Source: Monodelphis domestica (lineage: Eukaryota > Chordata > Mammalia > Didelphimorphia > Didelphidae). Taken from it: a DNA stretch of 64,000 bases. The notes beneath the pieces are model-generated. The model saw nothing but the letters and a program-made list of their open reading frames with translations, was not told the DNA's origin and ran no database searches. The stretch is taken from the NCBI RefSeq assembly GCF_027887165.1, contig NC_077228.1, positions 209,782,502-209,846,501 of the forward strand, in the 5' to 3' direction. Both the position numbers and the translations under genes were made by a program. This document shows positions 10,926 through 21,501 of this stretch, piece by piece; positions within the stretch are counted from its first letter, which is position 1, and each line of letters opens with the position of its first letter.

Positions 10926-11964
10926 TATAGTTATTCTTAAAGAAAAAAATAATTGAACAAATCACCAGCTTGTCACTTCTGCCCTTCTTGAACCCATCCA
11001 ATTTTAGTTAACTTTTGAGGTTAATCCCTTGGCAGTGTACTAAGAAGGTTCTAAATTTTGGGGGTTGGGGGCCTTAGAATTCTGATCTTACCTCTCTCTT
11101 ATAGCTCAGGGCCTCCTAGATTATCCCTTTGACCAATGTGTCCAGGACAAGTTTTGTTTTCTTTTTTTATGGGGAGAGACAAGCTACTGGCAGGAAAACA
11201 TGAGATTCATTAATCAGACTAACCTAAAGAAAGTGGTGGGAGGTGGGGAGAGGGTGAAATATAACCTGAAGCATAAGAAATTAGAAGGAAGGAAAACAAG
11301 TTTAGTGCTGATTATAAAGAGAAGTAAGAGAAAAGTAGACCCAATTGCAAAGGCTTATCAAAGCATATCTCATACTAATGTTTTTGGAGAATCTCCCCCA
11401 ACTTCTTCTAAACCAATCACCCAGGGCTAGCCTAAGAACTGAAGTCAGTTGAAGAGAAGATAGTAGGGCCAGAAGAGTGGGACTACTTAAGGAGAATAAA
11501 GCTGTCCTATATCTCCCTTAAACAATGTACCAACTGATCAGCCTTACCCTCTGAGGGGAACAATCCTTATCCAACCCTTTTGATTTGAGAGAACAGGGAA
11601 TGGACAGCAACAACACTAAGCCTTCAAAAAGGAAAGGGTTGACAGAAAGAGGCCTGTTTTCATAATAGCAGTTACTGATGAAGAGACAAAAACTGCCTGA
11701 GAAAAAATGAACAAACTTCTGAAGAAATACTTTCTCAATGGACGAAGCTTCACAACAAGGAATGAGTCAAAATCAATAAGCTTTTATTAAGTACTAACTA
11801 TATTAAAATAATGAAAATACAAAGACAAAAATGTAATTGTCCCTGTTCACAAGGAGCCTACGTTCTATTGGAATCAACGTGTACATAAATACATACTCCC
11901 ACACATCCATATACACATGTACAAGAGATATACAAAATAAACACAGTCATTGGGCAAAACGGAC
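10926..11964. other. Mostly unassigned intergenic stretch
   Basis: No exon is seen. The 76-codon frame at 11200-11430 has no features I can interpret. From about 11768 the text 'caataagcttttattaagtactaac ... caaggagcctacgttctattgg' resembles an old interspersed repeat common in mammals, but I cannot name its family with certainty. Confidence 0.35.
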
Positions 11965-12058
11965 AGTACAGCAAGGTGGTACAGTGGATAGAGTGCTAGG
12001 CCTGGATTCAGAGACAAAGTTCAAATCCAGCTTTGTAGCCATATAGGTGACCTTGGAC
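11965..12058 (+). repeat. CORE-SINE fragment
   Basis: The head and first half of a SINE: GCAAGGTGGTACAGTGGATAGAGTGCTAGGCCTGGA, TTCAAATCCAGC and GTGACCTTGGACA. It stops in the CORE region, after which unrelated sequence follows. Confidence 0.6.
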
Positions 12059-12794
12059 ATACTCATGTAGGGTACATATGTGTCCAAGGGGTATTTCTAA
12101 ATCCTTGGAGTCCTTTTCTTTTGAGAAGTCCTTACCAACTTCCTTTCTGGGTGTAGCATAGCCAATATAGATGAGTTATGCCTTTCCCCTTATAGCACTT
12201 AGGTCCATCCACTACTACTCTAGGTCAAGCAAGTCTGCTGGTTGATTTGACTGCCAACCATTAACTTCAGTTATTGATTCAGTCTTGACTTTGATGGATC
12301 TTCAGGGCTTCCTGGTTGACTGGGTACCCACATCTTAGGATACTCCTTCCTATAAGATCAGGAAAGAATAAAAACACTCAAAACTCAAAGGGACATGGCC
12401 AGGTGGAGACACAAGATAGCTAAAGCCACTGTTGAATCTCTACTCGGCAGGAAAGAAAAGTGTAAAGGGCAAAGAAAGGATATATCAGTTCGTTTGTATC
12501 TGAACTCATTTCTGTCTCAGTCATTGATCCCTCAAGCTCTGTAACCAATTAGAAAACTTGACCCTGATCAATCCCAAAGTCACTTAAAGCCTGAAGTAGC
12601 CATACCAAGCCTCTGTCTTGGCTGGAAACCAGGCAGGAGATAATTACGTATATATAACTAACCAGGAAGGGCAAATGTGTCTTTATTAGAAGGACTGGGC
12701 TGCCATTGGCCAGTCTCTAGGTTACTAAGCTTCCCTTTGATTCTATTATGAGGTACTTATCCAAAGGAAGTCAGAAATAAATGTGTAATGGACT
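12059..12794. other. Unassigned stretch between a SINE half and an old L1
   Basis: I recognise neither an exon nor a repeat family. It directly follows a SINE that breaks off in the CORE, so it may be an insertion, but I cannot find matching ends or a target-site duplication. Confidence 0.35.
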
Positions 12795-13180
12795 CTAGTA
12801 GCAAAGAACTGACAACCAAGTGGGTGCCCATTGTTTGGGAAGTGACTGAAAAAAAACCCCATGGTACATGAATGTGATCAGGTTCTTTTGTACAGTAAGA
12901 TGTGGCATGAATTCAAAGAAATGGTAATATTTGTATGAACTAATGCTGTAGGAAATAAAATTAAGAGGTCAGCAACAAAAATAGCTTCCCTAACTGGTAA
13001 ATGAATAAAGGATATGAATAGGCAATTTACAAGGAAGAAATTCTGGTTGACAGGCATGTTAAAAAAAATGTCTTGGATCACTAATAATTTAAGAAATTTC
13101 AAATTAAAACAACTAAGGTACCAACTTTACATCTAATATACTGAGAAAGGTGGCAAAAGGAAAAATTATAAATATCATGG
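12795..13180 (+). mobile_element. Old L1 ORF2 3' region, left part of a split copy
   Basis: Decayed L1 sequence: 'gtgggtgcccattgtttgggaagtgactgaa', then 'aaaggatatgaataggcaattt' and 'tcactaataatttaagaaatttcaaattaaaacaactaaggtacca'. The latter matches the ORF2 stretch at 18640-18760 of the young L1. It resumes at 19615 after the nested SINE and L1. Confidence 0.7.
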
Positions 13181-13345
13181 AGGGACTTGAACTGTGATGG
13201 CACAATGGCTAGAGTAGCTGGAATCCGGGGCCTGGGTTCAAATGTGTTCTTGAACTCTTCTAGTTGTGTGATCCTGGGCAAGTCACTTAACCCTGGCTGC
13301 TTAACTCTTTCCATTCATAGAATTGATAGTAAGAAAATAAGGGTT
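13181..13345 (+). repeat. CORE-SINE hosting the young L1 insertion
   Basis: A diverged SINE (GATGGCACAATGGCTAGAG, GGGTTCAAATGTG, TGTGTGATCCTGGGCAAGTCACTTAACCC) ends in GGGTT plus an A-run. The L1 inserted at that A-run, so the SINE is older than the L1 and younger than the L1 remnant around it. Confidence 0.75.
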
Positions 13346-13361
13346 AAAAAAAAAACCCTGA
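13346..13361. repeat. Target-site duplication of the young L1, left copy
   Basis: AAAAAAAAAACCCTGA is repeated exactly at 19599-19614. The pair marks the L1 as a target-primed insertion with both ends preserved. Confidence 0.85.
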
Positions 13362-13989
13362 GACTTCCGGTTAAGATGGCGGCTTAGAGAAAGCTAAAGC
13401 TCAGATCTCCGGAAAACCCTTCCCGACCGATCTCAAACTATAAGCTCCTAAGGCGCCGAAATTCAAAACGATCAACAGCACAGACCCTGGGAACCCTCCT
13501 CCTGGACCTGGACCCGGATCAAAAGGTACGGCTCCCCTCAAAAGCCAGAACCTGAGATCACTCGGACCTAAGGGGTAGGAGCGCGCAGAGTCCAAGGCTC
13601 CGGGAAGCCGCAGCCCAGCCCGGCTCAGAGAGCAGGGTCCTCGAACAACAACCCTCAGGGCCTTCTATCCGAGTCCCAGTGAAAGTCACTGCCTGGAGCA
13701 AGACAGCCTCAAGGGCTGGATCCTGCTATCCAAGTCTCAGTGAAAGTCCTTGCCTTTGGAGCTTGGGGAAGCTGCAGCCCATCCCCCCGCAGGCCGACGA
13801 AACAGCCTCACGGCCAGCGATTCTGAAGGCAACTTCCGGAAAGCAACGTGGTCCGACCCTTCCATTCCAGTTCCAGTGAGGCATCTTCAGTTTAACCCAG
13901 GGAAAGCTCATAGAACCGACAATTTGCCCAGGACTAAAGCCTCTGATCACCAGACAGAGATAAGAAAAGCTAATCCTCCACATTCAGAG
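13362..13989 (+). promoter_or_regulatory. L1 5'UTR and internal promoter
   Basis: The first bases read GACTTCCGGTTAAGATGGCGG, placing a YY1-type AAGATGGCGGC at 13373-13383, 12 bases from the element start. That is the position YY1 sites take in mammalian L1 promoters. An overlapping ACTTCCGG is ETS-like. The region is CpG-rich compared with its surroundings. A ~60 bp unit (CTATCC.AGTC.CAGTGAAAGTC..TGCCT) occurs twice in tandem at about 13665 and 13725. The first ATG of the ORF1 frame is at 13990; upstream codons in that frame are open from 13750 but start at TTG. Confidence 0.75.
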
Positions 13990-14913
13990 ATGGCAAACTC
14001 CACAGAAGCACAGAAGCCCCAAAATACCAAGAAAAATAAGAAGAAAGGGGCGACTTTGGACACATTCTATGGAGCCAAAATACAAAATACAGAGCAGATA
14101 GAAGAAGATATACAAGAAAATGTTCCAAAATCTTCCAAAGGAAATGGAAACTCTCCACAAACCCATGAAGAATTTGAATCAGAAATGACCAAAAAGATGG
14201 AAGCCTTCTGGGAGGAAAAGTTGGAAATAATGCAAAAGAAATTCACGCATCTACAAAACAAGTTTGACCAAACTGTAAAAGAAAACCAGGCTTTAAAGCA
14301 AGAACTAATAAAGCAAAGCCAAAACACCAAGAAATTAGAAGAGAACATAAAATATCTCACCGACAAGGTGATAGATCTGGAAAATAGAGGGAGAAGGGAT
14401 AATTTAAGAATAATTGGACTCCCAGAAAAGCCAGAAATAAACACCAAACTGGACATGGTGATACAAGATATAATCAAAGAAAATTGCCCAGAGATTCTAG
14501 AACAAGGGGGCAATACAGCCACTGACAGAGCTCACAGAACACCTTCTACACTAAACCCCCAAAAGACAACTCCCAGGAATGTAATTGCCAAATTCCAAAG
14601 CTATCAAACAAAAGAAAAAATCCTACAGGAAGCCAGAAAAAGACAATTTAGATATAAAGGAATGCCAATCAGGGTCACACAAGACCTTGCAAGTTCTACT
14701 CTGAATGATCGTAAGGCATGGAACATGATCTTCAGAAAGGCAAGAGAGCTGGGTCTCCAACCAAGAATCAGCTACCCAGCAAAACTGACTATATACTTCC
14801 AAGGGAAAGTATGGGCATTCAACAAAATAGAAGACTTCCAACTTTTTGCAAAGAAAAGACCAGAGCTCTGTGGAAAGTTTGATACCGAAAATCAAAGAGC
14901 AAGGAATACCTGA
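13990..14913 (+). CDS. L1 ORF1 protein (RNA-binding chaperone), intact
   Basis: The product is 307 residues starting MANSTEAQKP. L1 ORF1p trimerises, coats L1 RNA and forms the retrotransposition particle with ORF2p. Visible parts are a basic, low-complexity N-terminus (KKNKKKG), a long heptad coiled coil (roughly residues 70-130, ending in LTDKVIDLENRGRRDN), an RRM-type start NLRIIGLPE, and the C-terminal domain with PIRVTQDL and LGLQPRISYPAKLTIY, which closely follow primate ORF1p (PIRLTADL, FQPRISYPAKLS). Length is close to the family norm of 300-340. I chose the ATG at 13990 because the frame upstream (to 13750) has no ATG. No break is seen. Confidence 0.9.
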   Translation: MANSTEAQKPQNTKKNKKKGATLDTFYGAKIQNTEQIEEDIQENVPKSSKGNGNSPQTHEEFESEMTKKMEAFWEEKLEIMQKKFTHLQNKFDQTVKENQALKQELIKQSQNTKKLEENIKYLTDKVIDLENRGRRDNLRIIGLPEKPEINTKLDMVIQDIIKENCPEILEQGGNTATDRAHRTPSTLNPQKTTPRNVIAKFQSYQTKEKILQEARKRQFRYKGMPIRVTQDLASSTLNDRKAWNMIFRKARELGLQPRISYPAKLTIYFQGKVWAFNKIEDFQLFAKKRPELCGKFDTENQRARNT

Positions 14914-15445
14914 AAAGGTAAATATTAAGGAAAGGGGAAAAATGTTATCTTCTTCTTTTACTCAAACTCTCTTCTATAAGGACTACATTTATATCAATCT
15001 ATGTATACTAATATGTGGGGAAAATGTAATGTATAAATAGGGGGTAAAGAAAGACCAAATAGAATAATGGTTCTCACACAAAGATTCACATGGGAAGGGG
15101 AGGGGAAGAAAACTCCTATAAGAAGGAGAGGAAGAGAGGGGGGGGTTTACTTAAACCTCAATCTCAGGGAAATCAACTCTGAGAGGGAAAAACATCCAGA
15201 TCCATTGGGATCTTGAATTCTATCTTACCCAACAAGGGTAAGGAGAAGGGAAAACCAAGGGGGGGAGGGGGAGAGGGAAAACAAAAAGGGAGGGAAAGAG
15301 AGGGGGGAGGGGGAGGGAAGAAAAAGGGAGGGACTAAAAAGGGAAACATCAAGGGAGGGGACAAGGGGGACTGATTCAAAGTAAATCACTGGACTAAAAG
15401 GTAGAGCCGAAGAAGAAAAGGTTAGAATTAGGGAAGGCAATCAAA
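14914..15445 (+). other. L1 inter-ORF region with polypurine G-rich tract
   Basis: 532 bp separate the two ORFs. Most of 15090-15370 is purine-only on the + strand, with many runs of three to six G (for example around 15139-15146 and 15260-15310), suitable for G-quadruplexes. In primate L1 the inter-ORF gap is only tens of bases and the polypurine tract lies in the 3'UTR, so the arrangement here is different. The minus-strand proline-rich frames in this region are a by-product of the tract. Confidence 0.8.
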
Positions 15446-18400
15446 ATGCCAGGGAGTCCACAAATGACAATCATAACTTTGAACGTGAATGGAATGAACT
15501 CACCCATAAAACGTAGACGAATAGCAGAATGGATTAGAATCCAAAACCCTACCATATGTTGTCTTCAAGAAACACACATGAGGCGGGTTGACACCCACAA
15601 GGTCAGAATTAAAGGATGGAGTAAGACCTTCTGGGCCTCAACTGATAGAAAGAAGGCAGGAGTGGTAATCATGATATCTGATAAAGCCAAAGCAAAAATA
15701 GACCTGATCAAAAGGGATAGGGAAGGTAATTATATTTTGTTAAAAGGGACTCTAGACAATGAGGAAATATCATTAATCAACATGTATGCACCAAATAATA
15801 TAGCACCCAAATTTCTAATGGAGAAACTAGGAGAATTGAAGGAAGAAATAGACAATAAAACCATACTAGTGGGAGACTTAAACCAACCATTATCAAATTT
15901 AGATAAATCAAATCAAAAAATAAATAAGAAAGAGGTAAAAGAAGTGAATGAAATCTTAGAAAAATTAGAATTAATAGACATATGGAGAAAAATAAATAGG
16001 GATAAAAAGGAATACACCTTCTTCTCAGCACCACATGGCACATTCACAAAAATTGACCATACATTAGGTCACAGAAACATAGCACACAAATGCAAAAAAG
16101 CAGAAATAATGAATGCAGCCTTCTCAGATCACAAGGCAATAAAAATAATGATTAGTAATGGTACATGGAAAACCAAATCTAAAACCAATTGGAAATTAAA
16201 CAATATGATACTCCAAAACCGTTTAGTTAAAGAAGAAATCATAGAAACAATTAATAATTTCATTGAGGAAAATGACAATGGCGAAACATCCTTTCAAACC
16301 TTTTGGGATGCAGCCAAAGCGGTAATCAGAGGTAAATTCATATCCCTGAATGCTTATATTAACAAACAAGGGAGAGCAGAGATCAATCAATTGGAAATGC
16401 AATTGAAAAAACTCGAAAGCGATCAAATTAAAAACCCCCAGCAGAAAACCAAATTAGAAATCCTAAAAAGTAAGGGAGAAATTAATAAAATCGAAAGTGA
16501 TAGAACTATTGATTTAATAAATAAGACAAGAAGCTGGTACTTTGAAAAAACAAACAAAATAGACAAAGTACTGGTCAATCTAATTAAAAAAAGGAAGGAA
16601 GAAAAGCAAATTCACAGCATTAAAGATGAAAAGGGGGACAGCACCTCCGATGAAGATGAAATTAAGGCAATCATTAGAAATTACTTTGCCCAATTATATG
16701 GCAATAAATACACCAACTTAGGAGAAATGGATGAATATATACAAAAATACAAACTGCCTAGACTAACAGAAGAGGAAATAGAATCCTTAAATAATCCCAT
16801 ATCAGAAATTGAAATCCAACAAGCCATCAACGAACTTCCTAAGAAAAAATCCCCAGGGCCTGATGGATTCACCTGTGAATTCTATCAAACATTCAGAGAA
16901 CAGTTAATCCCAATACTATACAAACTATTTGACATAATAAGCAAAGAGGGAGTTCTACCAAACTCCTTTTACGACACAAACATGGTACTGATTCCAAAAC
17001 CAGGCAGGTCAAAAACAGAGAAAGAAAACTATAGGCCAATCTCCCTAATGAATATAGATGCAAAAATCTTAAATAGGATACTAGCAAAAAGACTCCAGCA
17101 AGTGATCAGAAGGATCATTCACCATGATCAAGTAGGATTCACACCAGGGATGCAGGGCTGGTTCAACATTAGGAAAACCATCCACATAATTGACCACATC
17201 AACAAGCAAACTAGCAAGAACCACATGATTATCTCAATAGATGCAGAAAAAGCCTTTGATAAAATACAACACCCATTCCTATTAAAAACACTAGAAAGCA
17301 TAGGAATAGAAGGGTCATTCCTAAAAATAATAAACAGTATATATCTAAAACCAACAGCTAATATCATCTGCAATGGGGATAAACTAGATGCATTCCCAAT
17401 AAGATCAGGAGTGAAACAAGGATGCCCATTATCATCTCTACTATTTGACATTGTACTAGAAACACTAGCAGTAGCAATTAGAGAAGATAAAGGAATTGAA
17501 GGCATCAAAATAGGCAAGGAGGAGACCAAGTTATCACTCTTTGCGGATGACATGATGGTCTACTTAAAGAATCCTAGAGATTCAACCAAAAAGCTAATTG
17601 AAATAATCAACAACTTTAGCAAAGTTGCAGGATCCAAAATAAACCCACATAAATCATCAGCTTTTCTATATATCTCCAACACAGCTCAGCAGCAAGAACT
17701 AGAAAGAGAAATCCCATTCAAAATCACCTTAGACAAAATAAAATACCTAGGAATCTACCTCCCAAGACAAACACAGGAACTATATGAACACAACTACAAA
17801 ACACTCGCCACACAACTAAAACTAGACTTGAACAAATGGAAAAACATTAACTGCTCATGGATAGGACGAGCCAATATAATAAAAATGACCATCCTACCCA
17901 AACTTATTTATCTATTTAGTGCCATACCCATTGAACTACCAAAATACTTCTTCACTGATTTAGAAAAAACCATAACAAAGTTCATTTGGAAGAACAAAAG
18001 ATCAAGGATATCCAGGGAAATAATGAAAAAAAACACATATGATGGGGGCCTTGCAGTCCCTGACCTAAAACTATATTACAAAGCAGCATTCATCAAAACA
18101 ATTTGGTACTGGCTAAGAAACAGAAAGGAAGATCAGTGGAATAGACTGGGGGAAAGCGACCTCAGCAAGACAGTATACGATAAACCCAAAGATCCCAGCT
18201 TTTGGGACAAAAATCCACTATTCGATAAAAACTGCTGGGAAAATTGGAAGACAGTGTGGGAGAGACTAGGAATAGATCAACACCTCACACCTTACACCAA
18301 GATAAATTCAAAATGGGTGAGTGAATTAAACATAAAGAAGGAAACCATAAGTAAATTGGGTAAACACAGAATAGTATACATGTCAGACCTTTGGGAGGGG

Positions 18401-19042
18401 AAAGGCTTTAAAACCAAGCAAGATATAGAAAGAATCACAAAATGTAAAATAAATAATTTTGACTACATCAAACTAAAAAGCTTTTGTACAAACAAAACCA
18501 ATGTAACTAAAATCAGAAGGGAAACAACAAATTGGGAAAAAATCTTCATAGAAACCTCTGACAAAGGTTTAATCACTCATATTTATAATGAGCTAAATCA
18601 ATTGTACAAAAAATCAAGCCATTCTCCAATTGATAAATGGGCAAGGGACATGGATAGGCAGTTCTCAGATAAAGAAATCAAAACTATTAACAAGCACATG
18701 AAGAAGTGTTCTAAATCTCTTATAATCAGAGAGATGCAAATCAAAACAACTCTGAGGTATCACCTCACACCTAGCAGATTGGCTAACATAACAGCAAAGG
18801 AAAGTAATGAATGCTGGAGGGGATGTAGCAAAGTGGGGACATTAATTCATTGCTGGTGGAGTTGTGAACTGATCCAACCATTCTGGAGGGCAATTTGGAA
18901 CTATGCCCAAAGGGCAACAAAAGAATATCTACCCTTTGACCCAGCCATAGCACTGCTGGGTCTGTACCCCAAAGAGATAATGGACACAAAGACTTGTACA
19001 AAAATATTCATAGCTGCGCTCTTTGTGGTGGCCCAAAACTGA
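15446..19042 (+). CDS. L1 ORF2 protein (endonuclease/reverse transcriptase), ends at a late nonsense codon
   Basis: 1198 residues are open. ORF2p nicks target DNA and primes reverse transcription of L1 RNA. Endonuclease residues are all present: N13 in LNVNG, E42 in QETH, D144 and N146 in GDLNQPLS, D204 in TKIDH, and D228-H229 in SDH. The reverse-transcriptase FADD box is at 699-702. The Cys/His motif CWRGC...HCWWSC begins at residue 1123. The TGA at 19040-19042 replaces a TGG (Trp) kept in the related copy at 51600-51640. The same frame stays open behind it to TAA at 19250-19252, which would give the family length of 1268. The product therefore lacks about 70 C-terminal residues ([21 protein letters not shown] and on). 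LINEs with this loss may be impaired, but activity cannot be judged from sequence. Confidence 0.9.
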   Translation: MPGSPQMTIITLNVNGMNSPIKRRRIAEWIRIQNPTICCLQETHMRRVDTHKVRIKGWSKTFWASTDRKKAGVVIMISDKAKAKIDLIKRDREGNYILLKGTLDNEEISLINMYAPNNIAPKFLMEKLGELKEEIDNKTILVGDLNQPLSNLDKSNQKINKKEVKEVNEILEKLELIDIWRKINRDKKEYTFFSAPHGTFTKIDHTLGHRNIAHKCKKAEIMNAAFSDHKAIKIMISNGTWKTKSKTNWKLNNMILQNRLVKEEIIETINNFIEENDNGETSFQTFWDAAKAVIRGKFISLNAYINKQGRAEINQLEMQLKKLESDQIKNPQQKTKLEILKSKGEINKIESDRTIDLINKTRSWYFEKTNKIDKVLVNLIKKRKEEKQIHSIKDEKGDSTSDEDEIKAIIRNYFAQLYGNKYTNLGEMDEYIQKYKLPRLTEEEIESLNNPISEIEIQQAINELPKKKSPGPDGFTCEFYQTFREQLIPILYKLFDIISKEGVLPNSFYDTNMVLIPKPGRSKTEKENYRPISLMNIDAKILNRILAKRLQQVIRRIIHHDQVGFTPGMQGWFNIRKTIHIIDHINKQTSKNHMIISIDAEKAFDKIQHPFLLKTLESIGIEGSFLKIINSIYLKPTANIICNGDKLDAFPIRSGVKQGCPLSSLLFDIVLETLAVAIREDKGIEGIKIGKEETKLSLFADDMMVYLKNPRDSTKKLIEIINNFSKVAGSKINPHKSSAFLYISNTAQQQELEREIPFKITLDKIKYLGIYLPRQTQELYEHNYKTLATQLKLDLNKWKNINCSWIGRANIIKMTILPKLIYLFSAIPIELPKYFFTDLEKTITKFIWKNKRSRISREIMKKNTYDGGLAVPDLKLYYKAAFIKTIWYWLRNRKEDQWNRLGESDLSKTVYDKPKDPSFWDKNPLFDKNCWENWKTVWERLGIDQHLTPYTKINSKWVSELNIKKETISKLGKHRIVYMSDLWEGKGFKTKQDIERITKCKINNFDYIKLKSFCTNKTNVTKIRRETTNWEKIFIETSDKGLITHIYNELNQLYKKSSHSPIDKWARDMDRQFSDKEIKTINKHMKKCSKSLIIREMQIKTTLRYHLTPSRLANITAKESNECWRGCSKVGTLIHCWWSCELIQPFWRAIWNYAQRATKEYLPFDPAIALLGLYPKEIMDTKTCTKIFIAALFVVAQN

Positions 19043-19252
19043 AAAACGAGGGGATGCCCATCAATTGGGGAATGGCTGAACAAACTGTGGTATATGTTGG
19101 TGATGGAATACTATTGTGCTAAAAGGAATAATGAAGTGGAGGAGTTCCATGGAGACTGGAACAACCTCCAGGAAGTGATGCAGAGCGAGAGGAGCAGAAC
19201 CAGGAGAACATTGTACACAGAGACTAATACACTGTGGTATAATCGAACGTAA

Positions 19253-19598
19253 TGGACTTCTCCATTAGTGGCGGTGTAATGTCCCTGAACAACTTGCAGG
19301 GATCCAGGAGAAAAAAACACCATTCATAAGCAAAGGATAAACTATGGGAGTGGAAACACCGAGAAAAAGCAACTGCCTGAATACAGAGGTTGAGGGGACA
19401 TGACAGAGGATAGACTCTAAATGAACACTCTAATGCAAATACTATCAACAAAGCAATGGGTTCAAATCAAGAAAACATCTAATGCCCAGTGGACTTATGC
19501 ATCGGCTATGGGGGTGGGGGGGAGGAAAAGAAAATGATTTATGTCTTTAATGAATAATGCTTGGAAATGATCAAATAAAATATATTTTAAAAAAATTA
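19253..19598 (+). other. L1 3'UTR and tail
   Basis: The region after the ORF2 frame has a short G-rich run at 19509-19523, then GAATAATGCTTGGAAATGATC and AATAAA within CAAATAAAATATATTTT, followed by an A-rich tail that merges with the target-site duplication. Confidence 0.8.
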
Positions 19599-19614
19599 AA
19601 AAAAAAAACCCTGA
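19599..19614. repeat. Target-site duplication of the young L1, right copy
   Basis: This is an exact copy of 13346-13361. Confidence 0.85.
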
Positions 19615-20220
19615 ATTTTGGGGAAAGCATTCATTAGTACAGCAATGGCGAATTGGTCCAAATAGTCTGGAAAGCAATTTGGAACTCTACCTCAAAAGTC
19701 ACTAACATTCTTAGACACCCAAAGAGATGAGAGAAAAAAGACCCATATGCACAAATATATAGCCGCTCTTTTTGTAGTAGTCAAAGAACTGCAAACAAAA
19801 GGGATTTAGAACACCCCTGAGTAGTAAGAAATGACTAAAGGGACAGTTTCTCTGTTCACAATTGAAACACAGATGAAATAATAGAGTGAAGAAAAAAGAA
19901 GAACCAGGAGAATGATTTATACAATAACAGTATAATAAAAGCATAACACTGGAAGACAACTCCAATCAATGCAGCTGATCAACTGATAACAGAAAACTTT
20001 TGATCATACATGACTACACAATTCCTGACAGAGTGGTAATTGATTCAGGGTGGAGAATGAATTAAGCATTTTTGAATGTAGTCAATGGTTTTGCTTCATG
20101 ATGCATATTTTCCCCCTAGTAAGGGTTAGGTAATTGGGAAGAAGAAAAAGGAAAGAAAAGAAAAATCAAAACTTGTTAATGATAAAAAATTTTTAAAAGA
20201 TCATCAAAAGTTAAAAAAAT
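19615..20220 (+). mobile_element. Old L1 3' end, right part of the split copy
   Basis: The sequence resumes the L1 interrupted at 13180: 'gaattggtccaaatagtctggaaagcaatttggaac' matches young L1 ORF2 at 18865-18902. 'ccgctctttttgtagtagtcaaagaactg', 'aagaaccaggagaatgatttatacaataacag' and a 3'UTR follow. It is heavily mutated and belongs to an older family. Confidence 0.7.
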
Positions 20221-20786
20221 TAAGGATAATCAAAAGTCCTGAGAACAGATAAACTTACCTATTTCTTTTGGCAAAGAAGGAGTAGCAGTAGGATATAATA
20301 TAATACACAGTGTTCTTATTTCTTTGGAAAATTTGATTTTTAGGGGGTTGTTAAAATGACTGATGTAAGGACAAAAATATCAGTTGGCAAACACTTAAAA
20401 GAATCTACTTATGTATTTAGGCACTAGTGCAAGACAATAAGTACATAAAAACTATTTTTAAAAATATTTTTCCCAAGTTCTCTCCTTCCCTCCCACTTCA
20501 CTTCTCTCTGAGATGTTAAGCAATTTGGTGCAGTTTATGCATGTGTTATGCAAAACATTTTCATATTGGTCATACTGTGGAAGAAGACATTAAAAAAAAA
20601 CTAAGAAAAAATAGTAAAAAATGATCTACTTCTATCTGTACTGAGACTCCATAAGTTCTGGAACTGGAAAGCATTTTTAATCCCAAGCTCTTCAAAATCA
20701 AGACTAATTTTTTTAAAATTAAAAGGCTTATAGGAGGTTAAGGGTTCTTGGGAGTCCATGAACCTTTTTTTAAAAATTGGTTTTTG

Positions 20787-21196
20787 AGAGGGCAGCTGGG
20801 TGGCTCGGTTTGAGAACCAGGCATAGAGATGGGAGGTCCTAGGTTCAAATATGACCTCAGACACTTTCTAGCTGTGTGACCCTGGGCAAGTCACTTAACC
20901 CCCATTGCCTAGCCCCATGGTGGTGAACCTATGGAAAGTGTGCCAGAGGGGTCACTGAGAGCCCTCTCTGTGGGTATTCTGCTGTTGCACCAGCACAGAG
21001 TTCACCAGAGTTCATTACTAGAGAGCAAGAGGGACACCAAGCCAAGATGCTCCCCTCCCCATCTCACTATGCACCTGAGGACATCACCTGTCCCTCTAAA
21101 AGGTTCGCCATCACTGGCCTAGCCCTTACCTCTCTTCTACCTTAGGACCAATATTCAGTAGTGATTCTAAGACGGAAGGTAAGAGGTTAAAAATTT
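20787..21196 (+). repeat. CORE-SINE (WSINE1-like) split by a MITE
   Basis: The head GGGCAGCTGGGTGGCTCGG, TAGGTTCAAATATGACCTC and TGTGACCCTGGGCAAGTCAC run to 20915. The 3' part TTACCTCTCTTCTACCTTAGGACCAATATTCAG...GGAAGGTAAGAGG resumes at about 21118. Between them lies a hAT-type MITE. Confidence 0.85.
20916..21117. mobile_element. Non-autonomous hAT-type DNA transposon (MITE), complete
   Basis: The 202 bp element has near-matching terminal inverted repeats: left CATGGTGGTGAACC, right AGGTTCGCCATCACTGG, whose reverse complement is CCAGTGATGGCGAACCT. The SINE sequence CCTAGCCC is duplicated at 20908-20915 and 21118-21125, an 8 bp target-site duplication as made by hAT transposases. It encodes no transposase. 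The element must be younger than the SINE it splits. Confidence 0.85.
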
Positions 21197-21329
21197 TTAA
21201 TTTCTTCATTTCCACATAATTGGTCTCCTTTGTAATGTATGTATTTTATTTCATGCATTTGAAAGCATTCTTCTGAGAAGAGACAGTGGTTTCACCAGAT
21301 TGCCAGGGGTTCATATCAAACAGTTAAGA

Positions 21330-21501
21330 CCTAAACTCCCTGATCTCCAAATAGAGCGCCTCCTTAGGTTCAAAGAAGAACACTCGATACTAGGAACCAA
21401 AGTTTTCAGCACCTGGGGAGCGGACGGACGAGTTTCAGAAACGGATTCAGGTTAAAGTTTGAGATCCCGAGCCGGGGTTCCTCCCAGGGCGGGCGGGGCC
21501 G
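21330..21501 (+). promoter_or_regulatory. TACO1 promoter / 5'UTR region
   Basis: The CpG-rich sequence directly before the TACO1 start has a GC-box-like GGGCGGGCGGGGCC at about 21487-21500. The start codon lies in CCGATGGCGGCGG, a YY1-like core that also serves as initiation context. There is no TATA box. This fits a housekeeping promoter. The transcription start itself cannot be placed. Confidence 0.6.

Larger units (their letters stand above)
13362..19598 (+). mobile_element. Young full-length L1 retrotransposon
   Basis: A 6.2 kb non-LTR retrotransposon in canonical order: 5'UTR with YY1-type head (13362-13989), ORF1 (13990-14913), an unusually long G-rich inter-ORF region (14914-15445), ORF2 (15446 onward) and a 3'UTR ending CAAATAAAATATATTTT with a short A-rich tail. 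Perfect 16 bp target-site duplications bound it. ORF1 is open. ORF2 is open through endonuclease, reverse transcriptase and the Cys/His region, and carries one nonsense codon near its C-terminus. The very low decay compared with the other L1 copies in the window shows recent insertion. Confidence 0.92.

Noticed and set aside
13750-13989. N-terminal extension of L1 ORF1 to 387 residues
   Set aside because: The extension begins at TTG, has no ATG, and lies in 5'UTR-type repeated sequence. The ATG at 13990 gives the usual family length and N-terminus.
15173-15440. Proline-rich open frames on the minus strand
   Set aside because: They are the complement of the polypurine tract between the L1 ORFs.
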